A DNA stretch of 64,000 nt, taken from assembly GCF_010645075.1 (NCBI RefSeq), contig NZ_JAADZV010000012.1, forward strand, positions 62,001 through 126,000, written 5' to 3'. The notes below the pieces were generated by a model. It saw only the letters and a list, made by a program, of their open reading frames with translations, was not told the origin of the DNA and ran no database searches. The stretch comes from Flavobacterium limi (GTDB lineage Bacteria; Bacteroidota; Bacteroidia; Flavobacteriales; Flavobacteriaceae). Below are positions 42,463 to 52,359 of the stretch, piece by piece. Every line of letters starts with the position of its first letter. Positions within the stretch are counted from its first letter, which is position 1. A program made the translations under genes and the position numbers.

Positions 42463-43734
42463 ATGTTACAAATCGCATTTATTAGAGAAAATCAGGAGAA
42501 AGTAATCAAGGCTTTAGCAAAACGAAATATCGATGCTAAAAGCGTTGTGGAAGAGGTGGTGCAACTAGACGAAAACCGTCGTGCAGCTCAGGTAGAATTA
42601 GACAACACTTTATCTGAATCTAATAAATTGTCCAAAGACATAGGCGAATTAATGAAGGCTGGCGAGAAAGCTAAAGCAGCAATCTTAAAAGAAAAAACGG
42701 TTTCATTAAAAGAAAGAAGCAAAGAACTAGGCGAAAAAGCCGAAGCTTTAGCAGCAGAACTTACCAATAAATTGTACACCTTACCAAATCTTCCGGCAGA
42801 TATCGTTTCTGAAGGAAAAACACCTGATGATAATCTGAATGTTTTTGAAGAAGGTGATATTCCGGTTTTGCATGAAGGCGCACAGCCTCACTGGGAACTG
42901 GTAAAAAAATACGATATCATCGACTTTGAACTGGGTGTAAAAATTACAGGAGCAGGTTTTCCGGTTTATAAAGGAAAGGGAGCCCGTTTGCAGCGTGCTT
43001 TAATCAATTATTTTTTAGATAAAAATACAGCTGCGGGTTACAACGAAGTTCAGGTTCCGCACTTGGTAAATGAAGCTTCAGGCTATGGAACGGGACAATT
43101 ACCAGACAAGGAAGGTCAAATGTATCATGCAACTGTTGATGATTTGTACTTGATTCCGACTGCTGAGGTTCCGGTTACGAATTTATTCCGCGATGTGATC
43201 TTAAACGAAAGTGATCTTCCAATTCTGCACACTGCTTATACGCCATGTTTCCGTCGTGAAGCAGGTTCATACGGAGCGCATGTAAGAGGATTAAACCGTT
43301 TGCACCAATTCGATAAAGTAGAAATTGTACGTGTCGAACATCCTGAAAAATCCTATGAAGCTCTTGACGGAATGGTAGAACATGTAAAAAACATTTTGAA
43401 GGAATTAAAGTTGCCATACAGAATTTTACGTCTTTGCGGTGGCGATATGGGTTTCACTTCAGCTTTAACGTATGATTTTGAAGTGTTTTCTACGGCACAG
43501 GATCGTTGGTTAGAGATTAGTTCTGTTTCTAACTTCGAAACGTTTCAGGCAAACCGACTGAAATTACGTTTCAAAGACAAAGACGGAAAAAACCAACTGG
43601 CGCACACATTAAACGGAAGTTCATTGGCCTTACCAAGAGTTTTGGCGGGAATTTTAGAAAATTACCAAACACCGGAAGGAATCTTAATCCCGGAAGTTTT
43701 ACGTCCATACTGTGGATTTGATATTATAAACTAA
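42463..43734 (+). CDS. serS: Seryl-tRNA synthetase
   Basis: 423 residues, normal length. N-terminal coiled-coil arm (residues about 30-100) that grips the tRNA-Ser long variable arm. Class II motif 2 is TPCFRREAGSYGAHVRGLNR near residue 262 and motif 3 is NGSSLALPRVLAGILENYQ near residue 385. Ends GILIPEVLRPYCGFD, as usual. Start chosen at the ATG 42463, 39 bases after a TAAATTTG box. Followed by a hairpin terminator and then a TPR gene. Confidence 0.97.
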   Translation: MLQIAFIRENQEKVIKALAKRNIDAKSVVEEVVQLDENRRAAQVELDNTLSESNKLSKDIGELMKAGEKAKAAILKEKTVSLKERSKELGEKAEALAAELTNKLYTLPNLPADIVSEGKTPDDNLNVFEEGDIPVLHEGAQPHWELVKKYDIIDFELGVKITGAGFPVYKGKGARLQRALINYFLDKNTAAGYNEVQVPHLVNEASGYGTGQLPDKEGQMYHATVDDLYLIPTAEVPVTNLFRDVILNESDLPILHTAYTPCFRREAGSYGAHVRGLNRLHQFDKVEIVRVEHPEKSYEALDGMVEHVKNILKELKLPYRILRLCGGDMGFTSALTYDFEVFSTAQDRWLEISSVSNFETFQANRLKLRFKDKDGKNQLAHTLNGSSLALPRVLAGILENYQTPEGILIPEVLRPYCGFDIIN

Positions 43735-43752
43735 ATTTAGTAATTTAGAGAT

Positions 43753-43790
43753 AAACCTAACAGGTTTTAAAAATCTGTTAGGTTTCTTAA
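43753..43790 (+). terminator. Terminator after serS
   Basis: AAACCTAACAG (43753-43763) pairs with CTGTTAGGTTT (43775-43785), 18 bases after the stop, then TCTTAATTGTT. Confidence 0.75.
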
Positions 43791-43819
43791 TTGTTGAAAT
43801 CCCACATTAAAAACTGAAT

Positions 43820-45601
43820 ATGAAAAACATCTGTATCTATATCGTTTTGTTGTGGTCTTCCTTTACCTTTTCCCAAAATGAGCAATTAGCTCAATATTAC
43901 TACGATAAAGGTGATTTCGAAAAAGCCAAAATCAGTTATGAACAGCTTTTAAATGCTTCACCATCCAATACCCAGTATTTTTTAAGAACAGTCGAATGCT
44001 ATCAGCAACTGCAGCAATTTACTAATGCTGAAAAAGCCATTCAGGAAAGATACAATAGATATAAGCAAGGTGTTTTTTTGGTTGAATTGGGCTATAATTT
44101 TCAGTTACAGAAAAACGAATCAAAAGCCAAAAATTATTACGATCAGGCAATCGAAAAAATCAAAACCAATCCGAATGATGTTTACGGTACCGCAAATTCA
44201 TTCGAGAAAAAAGTATTGTTGGAATATGCTCTGAAAGCCTATCAGACAGCGATGACGATTCAGCCCAATTACAATTTTAATTTTCAAATTGGAATGTTGT
44301 ACGGACAACTGGGCAAAACCGATCTGATGATTGATCTTTTGCTGACAGAATCTTTTAAAAATCCTCAAAACACCAATCTAATCCAGACTCAGTTATCGCG
44401 TTTCATGAACGGTGAAAGCGACAGTACAGCATTTAAAGATGCAATGCGAAAAGCCTTAATCCTGAAAACACAACAAAATCAGGATGTATTCTGGAATCAT
44501 TATCTGAGCTGGTTTTATGTGCAGCAAAAAGAATTCGCAAAAGCTTTTATTCAGGAAAAAGCAATTTACAAACGTGAACCGGAATCTTTAATAAGCATTG
44601 TAAATTTAAGTCAGTTTGCACTAAATGAAGATGATACTGAAACAGCTGCAGAAATTTTAAATTTTATTCTGCAGAATACGAAAGATCAGGATTTGCTGAT
44701 CCGTACGAATGCGAGTCTGATGCAGATTAAAATTGATAAAGCATCTGAAACAGAGTATCCCTTAATTAGTGCTGAGTTGGAACATTTGCTTGCAACTTAT
44801 GGAGTAAGTTCTTTTACCTTATCTTTGCAAATAATTCAGGCACATTTTCTGGCGTTTAATTTAAAAAAGACAGAAGAAGGCAAGGCAGTTATAAAAAAAG
44901 CTTTAGAGCTTAATTTAAATGAGTATCAGAAAGCCGATGCAAAAATGGAACTGGGTGATATTCTGCTTTTGGAAGAAAAATTCAATCAGGCTTTAATTTA
45001 CTATTCGCAGATTCAGCTGGATTTAAAGAATGATGTCATGTCGCACGAAGCAAGTTTAAAAGCAGCTAAAACAAGTTATTTTAAAACCGATTTTGAGTGG
45101 GCTTTAAAACAATTCAAAGAATTAAAGTCGGCTAATACACAATTAATAGCAAATGATGCCCTGGAATATTTTTTACTGATCAATGACAACACCGTTGCCG
45201 ATTCGACACAAACCGCTTTAAAACAATTTGCAAAAGGCGATTTTTTGCTTTATCAGAATAAAAAACCAGAAGCGATCGAACAGTTTCAGAACATTTTAAA
45301 GTCTTTTAAAGGACAGGAAATCGAAGCTGTAACAATGTTGCGTTTAGGTAAAATCTATGAAAGTTTAAAAGATTATAATTCGGCTTTAAGCCAATACCAG
45401 CAAGTGATTGACCATCATAGCGATGGAATTTATGTAGACGAAGCACTGTTCTTTGCAGCAGAAATTTACAATGATGAACTGAAAGAAACAGAAAAGGCAA
45501 AACCTTTGTATGAGAAGGTAATTTTTAATCATCAGGACAGTATTTACTTTGTTGATGCAAGAAAAAAATACCGGGAGTTAAGAGGTGACAAAAATTTATA
45601 A
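43820..45601 (+). CDS. Exported TPR-repeat protein
   Basis: 593 residues with signal peptide MKNICIYIVLLWSSFTFSQ. Tetratricopeptide repeats run through most of the protein: QYYYDKGDFEKAKISYEQLL near residue 25, then further helical pairs, and a final block EQFQNILKSF, LRLGKIYESLKDYNSALSQY, ALFFAAEIYNDELKETEKAK. Probably a periplasmic or outer-membrane-associated scaffold. It precedes DUF4286, rsmA and mgtE in the same direction; the separation by repeat-like words suggests loosely linked transcription. Confidence 0.85.
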   Translation: MKNICIYIVLLWSSFTFSQNEQLAQYYYDKGDFEKAKISYEQLLNASPSNTQYFLRTVECYQQLQQFTNAEKAIQERYNRYKQGVFLVELGYNFQLQKNESKAKNYYDQAIEKIKTNPNDVYGTANSFEKKVLLEYALKAYQTAMTIQPNYNFNFQIGMLYGQLGKTDLMIDLLLTESFKNPQNTNLIQTQLSRFMNGESDSTAFKDAMRKALILKTQQNQDVFWNHYLSWFYVQQKEFAKAFIQEKAIYKREPESLISIVNLSQFALNEDDTETAAEILNFILQNTKDQDLLIRTNASLMQIKIDKASETEYPLISAELEHLLATYGVSSFTLSLQIIQAHFLAFNLKKTEEGKAVIKKALELNLNEYQKADAKMELGDILLLEEKFNQALIYYSQIQLDLKNDVMSHEASLKAAKTSYFKTDFEWALKQFKELKSANTQLIANDALEYFLLINDNTVADSTQTALKQFAKGDFLLYQNKKPEAIEQFQNILKSFKGQEIEAVTMLRLGKIYESLKDYNSALSQYQQVIDHHSDGIYVDEALFFAAEIYNDELKETEKAKPLYEKVIFNHQDSIYFVDARKKYRELRGDKNL

Positions 45602-45604
45602 AAT

Positions 45605-45682
45605 AGACTTTGGATTAATAGAAGGTTAGACCATTAGAAGTCTAACAATCTAAGAAGTCTACCAATCTAACAATCTAAAAAA
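45605..45682. repeat. TCTAACAATCTAAGAAG intergenic repeat cluster
   Basis: Within 70 bases the words AGAAGTCTAACAATCTAAG, AAGTCTACCAATC and TAACAATCTAAAA recur. Related in opposite sense to 13848-13890. No coding potential. Confidence 0.55.
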
Positions 45683-45683
45683 A

Positions 45684-46016
45684 ATGATTATCTACAACGT
45701 TACCACCAATATACACGAAAGCGTTCATGACCAATGGTTAAATTGGATGCAGGAAAAACATATTCCTCAAATTCTGGCTACAAATAAGTTTTCTTCGGCA
45801 CGAATTGTAAAAGTTCTGGTTGAAGAAGAGATGGGTGGAGTTACGTATTCTGTACAATACACAACAGACAGTAAGGATACTTTAGAGAAATATTATCTTG
45901 AAGATCAGCCTAAATTTGACAAGGAAGCGCTTGAATTGTTTGCAGACAAAATGCTTTCTTTCAGAACAGAATTGGAAGTTATTTCAGAACATTACGATTT
46001 CGACTTTAAGTCTTAA
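45684..46016 (+). CDS. DUF4286 family protein
   Basis: 110 residues. Matches my memory of this short Bacteroidetes family: MIIYNVTTNIHESVHDQWLN, WMQEKHIPQILATNKF, EEEMGGVTYSVQYTTDSK and the final MLSFRTELEVISEHYDFD. It looks like a ferredoxin-like alpha-beta barrel dimer. Function unknown. It sits directly upstream of rsmA. Confidence 0.82.
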   Translation: MIIYNVTTNIHESVHDQWLNWMQEKHIPQILATNKFSSARIVKVLVEEEMGGVTYSVQYTTDSKDTLEKYYLEDQPKFDKEALELFADKMLSFRTELEVISEHYDFDFKS

Positions 46017-46049
46017 TTAGTAAAAAGTTTGAAAATAAAGCTTTGAGCC

Positions 46050-46081
46050 CTTGAGTCTTCGCTGCAAAAAGAATACTTTTG
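46050..46081 (+). promoter_or_regulatory. Probable promoter of rsmA
   Basis: CTTG at 46050-46053 and TACTTTTG at 46074-46081, 20-base spacer, matching the Bacteroidetes TTTG/TTG-N19-TAnnTTTG pattern. The ATG of rsmA follows 28 bases after the -7 box; the upstream in-frame ATG at 46079 overlaps the box and is therefore unlikely to be used. Confidence 0.6.
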
Positions 46082-46108
46082 CGCCCTCGTGGCAAAACAA
46101 GAAAGAAA

Positions 46109-46894
46109 ATGGAAAAAGTAAAAGCCAAAAAACATTTAGGACAGCATTTCCTTAAAGACGAAAGCATCGCAAAAGCAATTGCAGATACTTTAAGTTTAAA
46201 GGGATACGATGAGGTTTTAGAAATAGGACCGGGGATGGGTGTGCTTACTAAATATTTACTTGACAAAGAGGTAACAACACGAGTAATCGAGATTGATACT
46301 GAATCTGTTGCCTATCTGGATGCCAACTATCCAAAATTAAAAGATAAAATCATTTCAGAAGACTTTCTGAAATACAATATAAATCAGGTTTACGAAAACA
46401 AACAGTTCGCCATAATTGGTAACTTTCCTTATAATATCTCTTCTCAGATTGTTTTTAGAACATTAGAATTCAGAGATCAGATTCCGGAGTTTTCAGGAAT
46501 GTTTCAAAAAGAAGTTGCAGAGCGAATCTGTGAAAAAAAAGGATCAAAAACCTACGGAATCCTGTCTGTACTGGCACAGGCTTTCTATGATACTGAGTAT
46601 TTGTTTACTGTTGACGAAAATGTTTTTATTCCTCCGCCCAAGGTGAAATCGGGTGTGATGAAAATGACCCGAAAGGAAGATTATAGTCTTCCGTGCGGCG
46701 AAAAGTTGTTCTTTACTGTAGTAAAAACAGCTTTTCAGCAAAGACGAAAAACATTACGTAACAGTTTGAAAACATTAAATTTATCAGATAATTTGCGGGA
46801 AGATACTATCTTTGATCTTCGACCAGAGCAACTTAGCGTTGATGAGTTTATTGTTTTGACTCAAAAAATAGAAGCCGATGGAGTTCAAAGTTAG
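46109..46894 (+). CDS. rsmA: 16S rRNA dimethyladenosine transferase RsmA (KsgA)
   Basis: 261 residues from ATG 46109 ([20 protein letters not shown]). Methylates two adjacent adenines near the 3' end of 16S rRNA during 30S maturation. SAM-binding motif [16 protein letters not shown] is near residue 35 and the adenine-binding motif [12 protein letters not shown] near 104 (usual NLPY). The C-terminal helical domain has [16 protein letters not shown]. The last 17 bases overlap mgtE. Confidence 0.95.
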   Translation: MEKVKAKKHLGQHFLKDESIAKAIADTLSLKGYDEVLEIGPGMGVLTKYLLDKEVTTRVIEIDTESVAYLDANYPKLKDKIISEDFLKYNINQVYENKQFAIIGNFPYNISSQIVFRTLEFRDQIPEFSGMFQKEVAERICEKKGSKTYGILSVLAQAFYDTEYLFTVDENVFIPPPKVKSGVMKMTRKEDYSLPCGEKLFFTVVKTAFQQRRKTLRNSLKTLNLSDNLREDTIFDLRPEQLSVDEFIVLTQKIEADGVQS

Positions 46895-48227
46895 CAAAGA
46901 ATTAATCCAGCAATTAGAAGAGCATATTGTAAATAAAAACGACAATGAACTTGAAGTTTTATTGAACGATTTGCACCACGCTGATATCGCCGAGATCCTT
47001 GATGAACTGGATTTTGACGATGCAACTTATATTTTTAAGGTCTTAGATAGTGATAAAACCGCTGAGATTCTTCTCGAATTAGAAGATGACCTTCGTGAGA
47101 ATATCTTAAGCCGACTTTCACCAAAAGAAATTGCCGAAGAGCTTGATGAGCTCGAAACAAATGATGCGGCAGATATCATTGCAGAACTTTCACAGGAAAT
47201 TAAAGCTGAGGTAATCTCGGAATTAATTGACGTTGAACACGCAAAAGACATTGTCGATTTGTTGCGCTACGACGAAAATTCTGCCGGAGGTTTGATGGGT
47301 AAAGAGCTCGTAAAAGTAAACGAAAACTGGAATGTGCTGACCTGTGTGAAAGAAATGCGCATCCAGGCCGAAAACGTATCCAGGGTACATTCGATTTATG
47401 TAGTCGATGATGAGAATCGCTTAAAAGGAAGATTGTCTCTAAAAGATTTACTGACTTCATCGACCAAAACACAAATTGGTGATGTTTATATCCGAAAACT
47501 GAATTTTGTCAACGTAGATACTGAAGATGTTGAGGTAGCGCGTATCATGCAAAAATACGATTTGGAAGCAATTCCGGTTGTAGATGAACTGGGACGTTTA
47601 GTGGGGAGAATTACAATCGATGATATTGTAGATGTAATTAAGGATGAAGCTGATAAGGATTATCAGTTAGCTGCTGGTATTACGCAGGACGTTGAATCAA
47701 ATGACAGCGTTTTAGAATTGACAAAAGCACGATTACCATGGCTTTTAATTGGTATGGTTATCGAAATCGTGGCTTCTTTTGTTTTGAAGGGAAATGAACA
47801 GACATTCCAAAAATATTCAACTTTAATCATTTTCGTGCCTCTGCTTTCTGCAACGGCCGGAAATATTGGTGTTCAGGCATCGGCAATCGTGGTTCAGGGT
47901 TTAGCAAATGGTACTTTAAAAGATTTTAGCAGAGGATATTTTAGTAAAGAAATTAGTGTTTCTATGATATCCGGAAGTATTATTTCATTGCTTTTACTGG
48001 GGTATCATTCGATTATGTACCAACAGTATTTAGTTGGACTGGCAATTTCAATTTCGATGATTGTAGTAATATTATTTGCTGCAACATTAGGAACTCTGGT
48101 ACCGCTCTTTTTGCATAAAAACAAAATTGATCCTGCAATTGCTACGGGACCATTTATTACTACTACCAATGATGTTTTTGGAATTATGCTCTATTTCGGA
48201 GTAGCCAAATTGATTCTTGGTTTCTAA
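46878..48227 (+). CDS. mgtE: Magnesium transporter MgtE
   Basis: 449 residues. N-terminal acidic helical domain ([36 protein letters not shown]), two CBS domains (about residues 130-250; [19 protein letters not shown] and [18 protein letters not shown]), then five membrane helices starting near residue 285 ([20 protein letters not shown]). Mg-dependent gating by the cytosolic part is known for the family. It starts inside rsmA, so is coupled to it. No further gene in the unit. Confidence 0.95.
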   Translation: MEFKVSKELIQQLEEHIVNKNDNELEVLLNDLHHADIAEILDELDFDDATYIFKVLDSDKTAEILLELEDDLRENILSRLSPKEIAEELDELETNDAADIIAELSQEIKAEVISELIDVEHAKDIVDLLRYDENSAGGLMGKELVKVNENWNVLTCVKEMRIQAENVSRVHSIYVVDDENRLKGRLSLKDLLTSSTKTQIGDVYIRKLNFVNVDTEDVEVARIMQKYDLEAIPVVDELGRLVGRITIDDIVDVIKDEADKDYQLAAGITQDVESNDSVLELTKARLPWLLIGMVIEIVASFVLKGNEQTFQKYSTLIIFVPLLSATAGNIGVQASAIVVQGLANGTLKDFSRGYFSKEISVSMISGSIISLLLLGYHSIMYQQYLVGLAISISMIVVILFAATLGTLVPLFLHKNKIDPAIATGPFITTTNDVFGIMLYFGVAKLILGF

Positions 48228-48325
48228 GTTTTGCAACAAATTAACAGAATGGAGTGATTTAAGATCCTTAAAATCTGTGTAATTTGTGGCTTGAAAAATA
48301 CGCTATTAATCAGCAATAAATAAGC

Positions 48326-49111
48326 ATGAAAGTACATATAATAGGAGGAGGAAACCTTGGGGTTTCTGTTGCCTTGGGAATTGCAAAATTTTCTCAAAAC
48401 CATAAAGTAACTGTTACAAGAAGAAATACAGCAAGTATTCAGTATTTAACAGAATTAGGAATTACCGTTTCTTCAGATAACAAACAGAATATTCAGGAAG
48501 CTGATGTGATAATCCTGACCATAAAACCGTATCAGGTAGATACTGTTCTGGCAGAGATTTTACCAGTGATTTCAGGAAAAACCATTGCATCAGCAGTTAG
48601 TGGCTTATCTTTGGAAATGCTTCAGTCAAAAACGAATAATGAATATCCGGTAGTAAGAATCATGCCGAATATCGCAGCACAATTTGGTGAGTCAGCTACT
48701 TGTATTTCTTTTCCTGAAAAGGATAGGGAGCAGGCTTTGCCAATCGTAAATTTATTTCAGGATTTAGGAACTGCTCCGGTTATTGATGAAAAATTAATGG
48801 ACGCAGCAACTGTTTTAGGTGCCTGCGGAACAGCTTACGCTTTAAGATATATTCGTGCTTCAATGCAGGCCGGAATCGAAATTGGATTTGATTCTCAGAC
48901 AGCTTTGGCTATTGCTGCTCAAACCGCAAAAGGAGCCGCGAAAATGTTATTAGAAGAAAAAGTACATCCGGAACAATTAATCGACCGTGTTACAACACCT
49001 CAGGGCTGTACAATTGTTGGTCTTAATGAAATGGAACACAACGGTTTCAGTTCGTCTTTAATTAAAGGAATTAAAACTTCTTTGAAACAGATTAAAGGGC
49101 TATTAAAATAA
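48326..49111 (+). CDS. proC: Pyrroline-5-carboxylate reductase
   Basis: 261 residues. Last step of proline synthesis, NAD(P)H-dependent. N-terminal GGGNLGVSVALGIAKF and RRNTAS (an NADPH-type basic pair), ILTIKPYQVDTVL near 73, and RIMPNIAAQFGES near 110. The C-terminal dimer domain has LGACGTAYALRYIRASMQAG and VTTPQGCTIVGLNEME. Length normal. Convergent with nhaA; a shared hairpin lies between the stops. Confidence 0.94.
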   Translation: MKVHIIGGGNLGVSVALGIAKFSQNHKVTVTRRNTASIQYLTELGITVSSDNKQNIQEADVIILTIKPYQVDTVLAEILPVISGKTIASAVSGLSLEMLQSKTNNEYPVVRIMPNIAAQFGESATCISFPEKDREQALPIVNLFQDLGTAPVIDEKLMDAATVLGACGTAYALRYIRASMQAGIEIGFDSQTALAIAAQTAKGAAKMLLEEKVHPEQLIDRVTTPQGCTIVGLNEMEHNGFSSSLIKGIKTSLKQIKGLLK

Positions 49112-49129
49112 AAAAAATATCAAAAGGCT

Positions 49130-49172
49130 GAAATTCCAAATTCCAACTTATCGCTGGAGTTTGGAATTTTGT
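49130..49172. terminator. Bidirectional hairpin overlapping the 3' end of nhaA
   Basis: AAATTCCAAATTCCA pairs imperfectly with TGGAGTTTGGAATTT around CTTATCGC. It lies about 20 bases after the proC stop. Its right arm is the last codons of nhaA (stop 49148-49150), so one arm is coding for the opposite gene. Confidence 0.65.
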
Positions 49173-50305
49173 TTTTTAGATAAAATATAATTTAAGTAGA
49201 CAAATCCGAAAATTCCCGAAAGCACAGAAGCAATCAAAATTGCAATTTTAGAAAAAAGTATTGTTTCAGGATTCTTAAAAGCTAAAAAAGTAATGAAAAT
49301 CGACATCGTAAAACCGATTCCTGCAAGCATTCCGGCACCTGCAATATGAGCCCATTTCAGGTTTTTCGGTAAAGAGCATAATCCTGCTGTTACCCCAATA
49401 GAGGCGAAAAGTGTGATTCCAAGAGGCTTCCCTATAAAGAGGCCTAAAATAATGCCTAAAGTATGTGGCTGAGTCAGCCCCTGATGCCAGCCGGAATCAA
49501 TCATTATGGCTGTATTGGCAAGCGCAAACAAAGGAAGTATTAAAAAAGCAACTGGCTTATGCAGAAAATGCTGTATTTTATAAGATACTGATTTTTCGCC
49601 GCCATCCCCAAAAGGAATTACAAAAGCAAGTATAACTCCTGTAATTGTAGCATGAATTCCCGAATTTAGCATAAAATACCACATAGCGACTCCGCCAATC
49701 AGATATGGAATCGGATTATGGATTTTCTTTCTGTTGAAAATAAATAACAATCCCCAGATTCCCAAAGCAATAGCTAGGTTTACAAACGAAACAGAATTGG
49801 TATAAAATATGGCTATGACAATGATTGCACCCAAATCATCAATTACTGCCAAAGCAGTAAGAAATATTTTTAGCGATGCCGGAACTCTGTTTCCTAAAAG
49901 TGATAAAATACCAATAGCAAAAGCAATATCTGTAGCCATCGGAATCCCGGCGCCGTTTTTCGTTACAGCACCATGATTCAGTGATATAAAAATCCCGGCA
50001 GGAATGAGCATTCCGCCTAAAGCTGCCATGATTGGCAAAGCGGCATTTTTTATGTTAGAAAGTTCCCCATGATAAACTTCCCGTTCTAATTCTAAACCAA
50101 TCAGTAAAAAGAAAATAGTCATGAGCCCGTCATTGATCCAATGTGTAATGGAATGTCCTCCGAGATCTTTTTCCCAAATTGAGAGATAGGTTGTCTGAAA
50201 TGATGAATTGGCAAGCGTAAGTGAAATAATCGTAACAAAAAGCAACAACAAGCCTCCTGATTTTTCACTTTCGATAAAGGCTTTAAAAGTTTTGGTTAAT
50301 TTCAT
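49148..50305 (-). CDS. nhaA: Na+/H+ antiporter NhaA
   Basis: 385 residues, 11-12 membrane helices. Signature AVIDDLGAIIVIAIFYT with the paired aspartates (equivalent to Asp163/164 of E. coli) near residue 152, GAGIPMATDIAFAIG near 117, and ALANTAIMIDSG near 263. Exports sodium using the proton gradient for pH and salt homeostasis. Monocistronic. Confidence 0.95.
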   Translation of the reverse strand: MKLTKTFKAFIESEKSGGLLLLFVTIISLTLANSSFQTTYLSIWEKDLGGHSITHWINDGLMTIFFLLIGLELEREVYHGELSNIKNAALPIMAALGGMLIPAGIFISLNHGAVTKNGAGIPMATDIAFAIGILSLLGNRVPASLKIFLTALAVIDDLGAIIVIAIFYTNSVSFVNLAIALGIWGLLFIFNRKKIHNPIPYLIGGVAMWYFMLNSGIHATITGVILAFVIPFGDGGEKSVSYKIQHFLHKPVAFLILPLFALANTAIMIDSGWHQGLTQPHTLGIILGLFIGKPLGITLFASIGVTAGLCSLPKNLKWAHIAGAGMLAGIGFTMSIFITFLAFKNPETILFSKIAILIASVLSGIFGFVYLNYILSKKQNSKLQR

Positions 50306-50439
50306 TGAGAAAAATTTATACTTACAGTAATTGTGCTGTTTTTTCTTGTGCTATTTTCAAAGTTAAAAAAAATCACGGCAATAAAAAACTTAGTTGTTTT
50401 GTTTGGTGTCATCGAAACTCAGAAATAAAGAATAAACTG

Positions 50440-50447
50440 TATTTTTG
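50440..50447 (+). promoter_or_regulatory. Candidate -7 box for the D-hydroxyacid dehydrogenase
   Basis: TATTTTTG, exact TAnnTTTG, 18 bases before the ATG at 50466. No clear -33 element. Confidence 0.35.
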
Positions 50448-50465
50448 TTTTACTAAATTTAAAAA

Positions 50466-51416
50466 ATGATGAGTATAAAAATTCTACATATCGACAGCAA
50501 TCATCCGATTCTCTGGCAGCAATTAGAAGAAGCGGGTTTTGAAAATCATGCCGATTTTACATCGTCAAAGGAAGAAATCGAAGCTAAAATTCAGGATTAT
50601 AATGGAATCATTATCCGAAGTCGTTTTAAAATTGACAAAACATTTTTAGACAAAGCTGTCAATTTGCAGTTCATTGCCAGAGTAGGAGCAGGCCTGGAAA
50701 GCATTGATTGTGACTACGCTCTGGATAAAGATATCAATTTGATTGCCGCTCCGGAAGGTAATTGCAACGCTGTTGCAGAACACACATTAGGAATGATTTT
50801 GTCTCTTTTTAATAAACTAAATCAGGCAGATAGTGAAATTCGTTCAGGAGCATGGAACCGGGAAAGCAACCGCGGACATGAACTTGACGGGAAAACGGTT
50901 GGGATTATCGGATACGGAAACATGGGAAAAGCCTTTGCTAAAAAATTGCGTGGTTTTGATGTTGAGGTCTTGTGTTATGATATTGCAGATAACATGGGCG
51001 ATGAAAATGCAAGACAGGTCTCGCTTCAGGAATTACAGGAAAAAACAGATGTTTTAAGTCTGCATATTCCCTGGACTCCGGATACAGACAAAATGATAGA
51101 TCTGAATTTCATTAATGCGTTTGCAAAGCCTATTTGGATTATAAACACATCGAGAGGTAAAAACATCGTCACGGCAGATTTAGTTGAAGCAATGAAGTGT
51201 GGGAAGGTTTTAGGAGCTGGACTAGATGTGCTGGAGTATGAGAAATTGTCATTTGAAACGCTTTTTCAGGAAAAAAATACTCCGGAAGCTTTTCAGTATC
51301 TGTTAGATGGTAAAAAAGTCATTCTTACCCCCCATATTGCAGGCTGGACATTTGAAAGTCATGAGCGTCTTGCACAGGTAATTGTAGATAAAATAAAGGC
51401 TTTGTACTCAAAATAA
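50466..51416 (+). CDS. D-2-hydroxyacid dehydrogenase (phosphoglycerate dehydrogenase-like)
   Basis: 316 residues (MM start; ATG 50469 is equally possible). NAD-binding motif GIIGYGNMGKAFAKKL near residue 143, catalytic Arg in INTSRGKNIV near 226, Glu in AGLDVLEYE near 253, and His in LTPHIAGWTFES near 287. This is the SerA/hydroxypyruvate reductase superfamily without the C-terminal ACT domain of long SerA forms. It could be 3-phosphoglycerate dehydrogenase, but no serC neighbour is present. Confidence 0.88.
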   Translation: MMSIKILHIDSNHPILWQQLEEAGFENHADFTSSKEEIEAKIQDYNGIIIRSRFKIDKTFLDKAVNLQFIARVGAGLESIDCDYALDKDINLIAAPEGNCNAVAEHTLGMILSLFNKLNQADSEIRSGAWNRESNRGHELDGKTVGIIGYGNMGKAFAKKLRGFDVEVLCYDIADNMGDENARQVSLQELQEKTDVLSLHIPWTPDTDKMIDLNFINAFAKPIWIINTSRGKNIVTADLVEAMKCGKVLGAGLDVLEYEKLSFETLFQEKNTPEAFQYLLDGKKVILTPHIAGWTFESHERLAQVIVDKIKALYSK

Positions 51417-51586
51417 AAATTAGTTTAACTTTAGGTTTTAATAACAGGTTTTTTCTGTAAAATTAATTTCTATAATTAGTTTTTGAATTTATTTTTTTTT
51501 AATATTGTCGTTAAATTTAACAAAATTTTAAAAAAGGGAATAAGTAAAAATCCTAAATGAAGAAGGATTAACAAAAAATATTTATT

Positions 51587-52009
51587 ATGATTGAATGGTA
51601 CAAAAAGACGGTTTTTGAAAACTATGCAAATTTTAATGGTCGTGCAAGAAGAAGTGAATATTGGTATTTTGTACTGGCACAAATTTTAATTTGTTTTGCG
51701 ATAGTCGCCACAGGATCATTTTTAGGGATGTTTTTTGATAATACTGAAGATGGATTTTTTATATCTTTCAGCTTTATGGGCGTTTATTTTTTGGCAATTT
51801 TAATACCATATTTAGCATTAATTGTAAGAAGAATGCATGATATTGGTAAAAGTGGATGGTTTTATCTTGTTCGTTTTATACCTGTTGTTGGAGGTATATG
51901 GATACTTGTTCTATTGTGTACAGAAGGGAATTTTGGTTCAAACGCTTATGGTCCGGATCCCAAAGAAGAGTTTGACGAAATCAATAAAATTGGAAGTGTA
52001 GAAGAATAA
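51587..52009 (+). CDS. DUF805 family membrane protein
   Basis: 140 residues. Starts with the family signature WYKKTVFENYANFNGRARRS followed by EYWYFVL, then three to four membrane helices, the middle one followed by VRRMHDIGKSGWFYLVRFIP. Acidic C-terminal tail. Function unknown. Its stop is 19 bases before a TM2-domain gene, with which it likely shares an mRNA. Confidence 0.9.
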   Translation: MIEWYKKTVFENYANFNGRARRSEYWYFVLAQILICFAIVATGSFLGMFFDNTEDGFFISFSFMGVYFLAILIPYLALIVRRMHDIGKSGWFYLVRFIPVVGGIWILVLLCTEGNFGSNAYGPDPKEEFDEINKIGSVEE

Positions 52010-52028
52010 TTAATTTATATTTAAAAAA

Positions 52029-52307
52029 ATGGAAAATACAAAAACAGAAGACTGGAACAACCCTCCAGCTCGTAGAGAAGAAAACAAAAAAGTTCTTGCC
52101 GGAATCCTTGGTATCGTTTTAGGTGGATTTGGAGTGCATAAATTCATTTTAGGCTATACTCAGGAAGGGATAATCCAGTTAGTTGTAACTTTAGTTACTT
52201 GTGGATTCGGAAGCCTAATTGGTTTTGTTGAAGGAATTATCTACCTGACTAAAACAGACGAAGACTTTTATCAAACCTATCAGGTTGGTAAGAAAGGCTG
52301 GTTCTAA
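52029..52307 (+). CDS. TM2 domain protein
   Basis: 92 residues. Two membrane helices form the TM2 domain: KVLAGILGIVLGGFGVHKFI, LGYTQEGIIQLVVTLVTCG, with the conserved Gly-rich GGFGVHKF turn. The end TYQVGKKGWF is typical. Function unknown. Paired with DUF805; terminated by a hairpin at 52315-52343. Confidence 0.9.
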   Translation: MENTKTEDWNNPPARREENKKVLAGILGIVLGGFGVHKFILGYTQEGIIQLVVTLVTCGFGSLIGFVEGIIYLTKTDEDFYQTYQVGKKGWF

Positions 52308-52310
52308 AAC

Positions 52311-52347
52311 ATAAAAAAACCCATTTCGTTTGAAATGGGTTTTCTTT
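52311..52347. terminator. Bidirectional terminator between TM2 gene and olsF
   Basis: AAAACCCATTT (52315-52325) pairs with AAATGGGTTTT (52333-52343), A-run upstream and TTTTCTTTTT downstream, so it can serve both converging transcripts. Confidence 0.85.
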
Positions 52348-52359
52348 TTATAAATTTTC

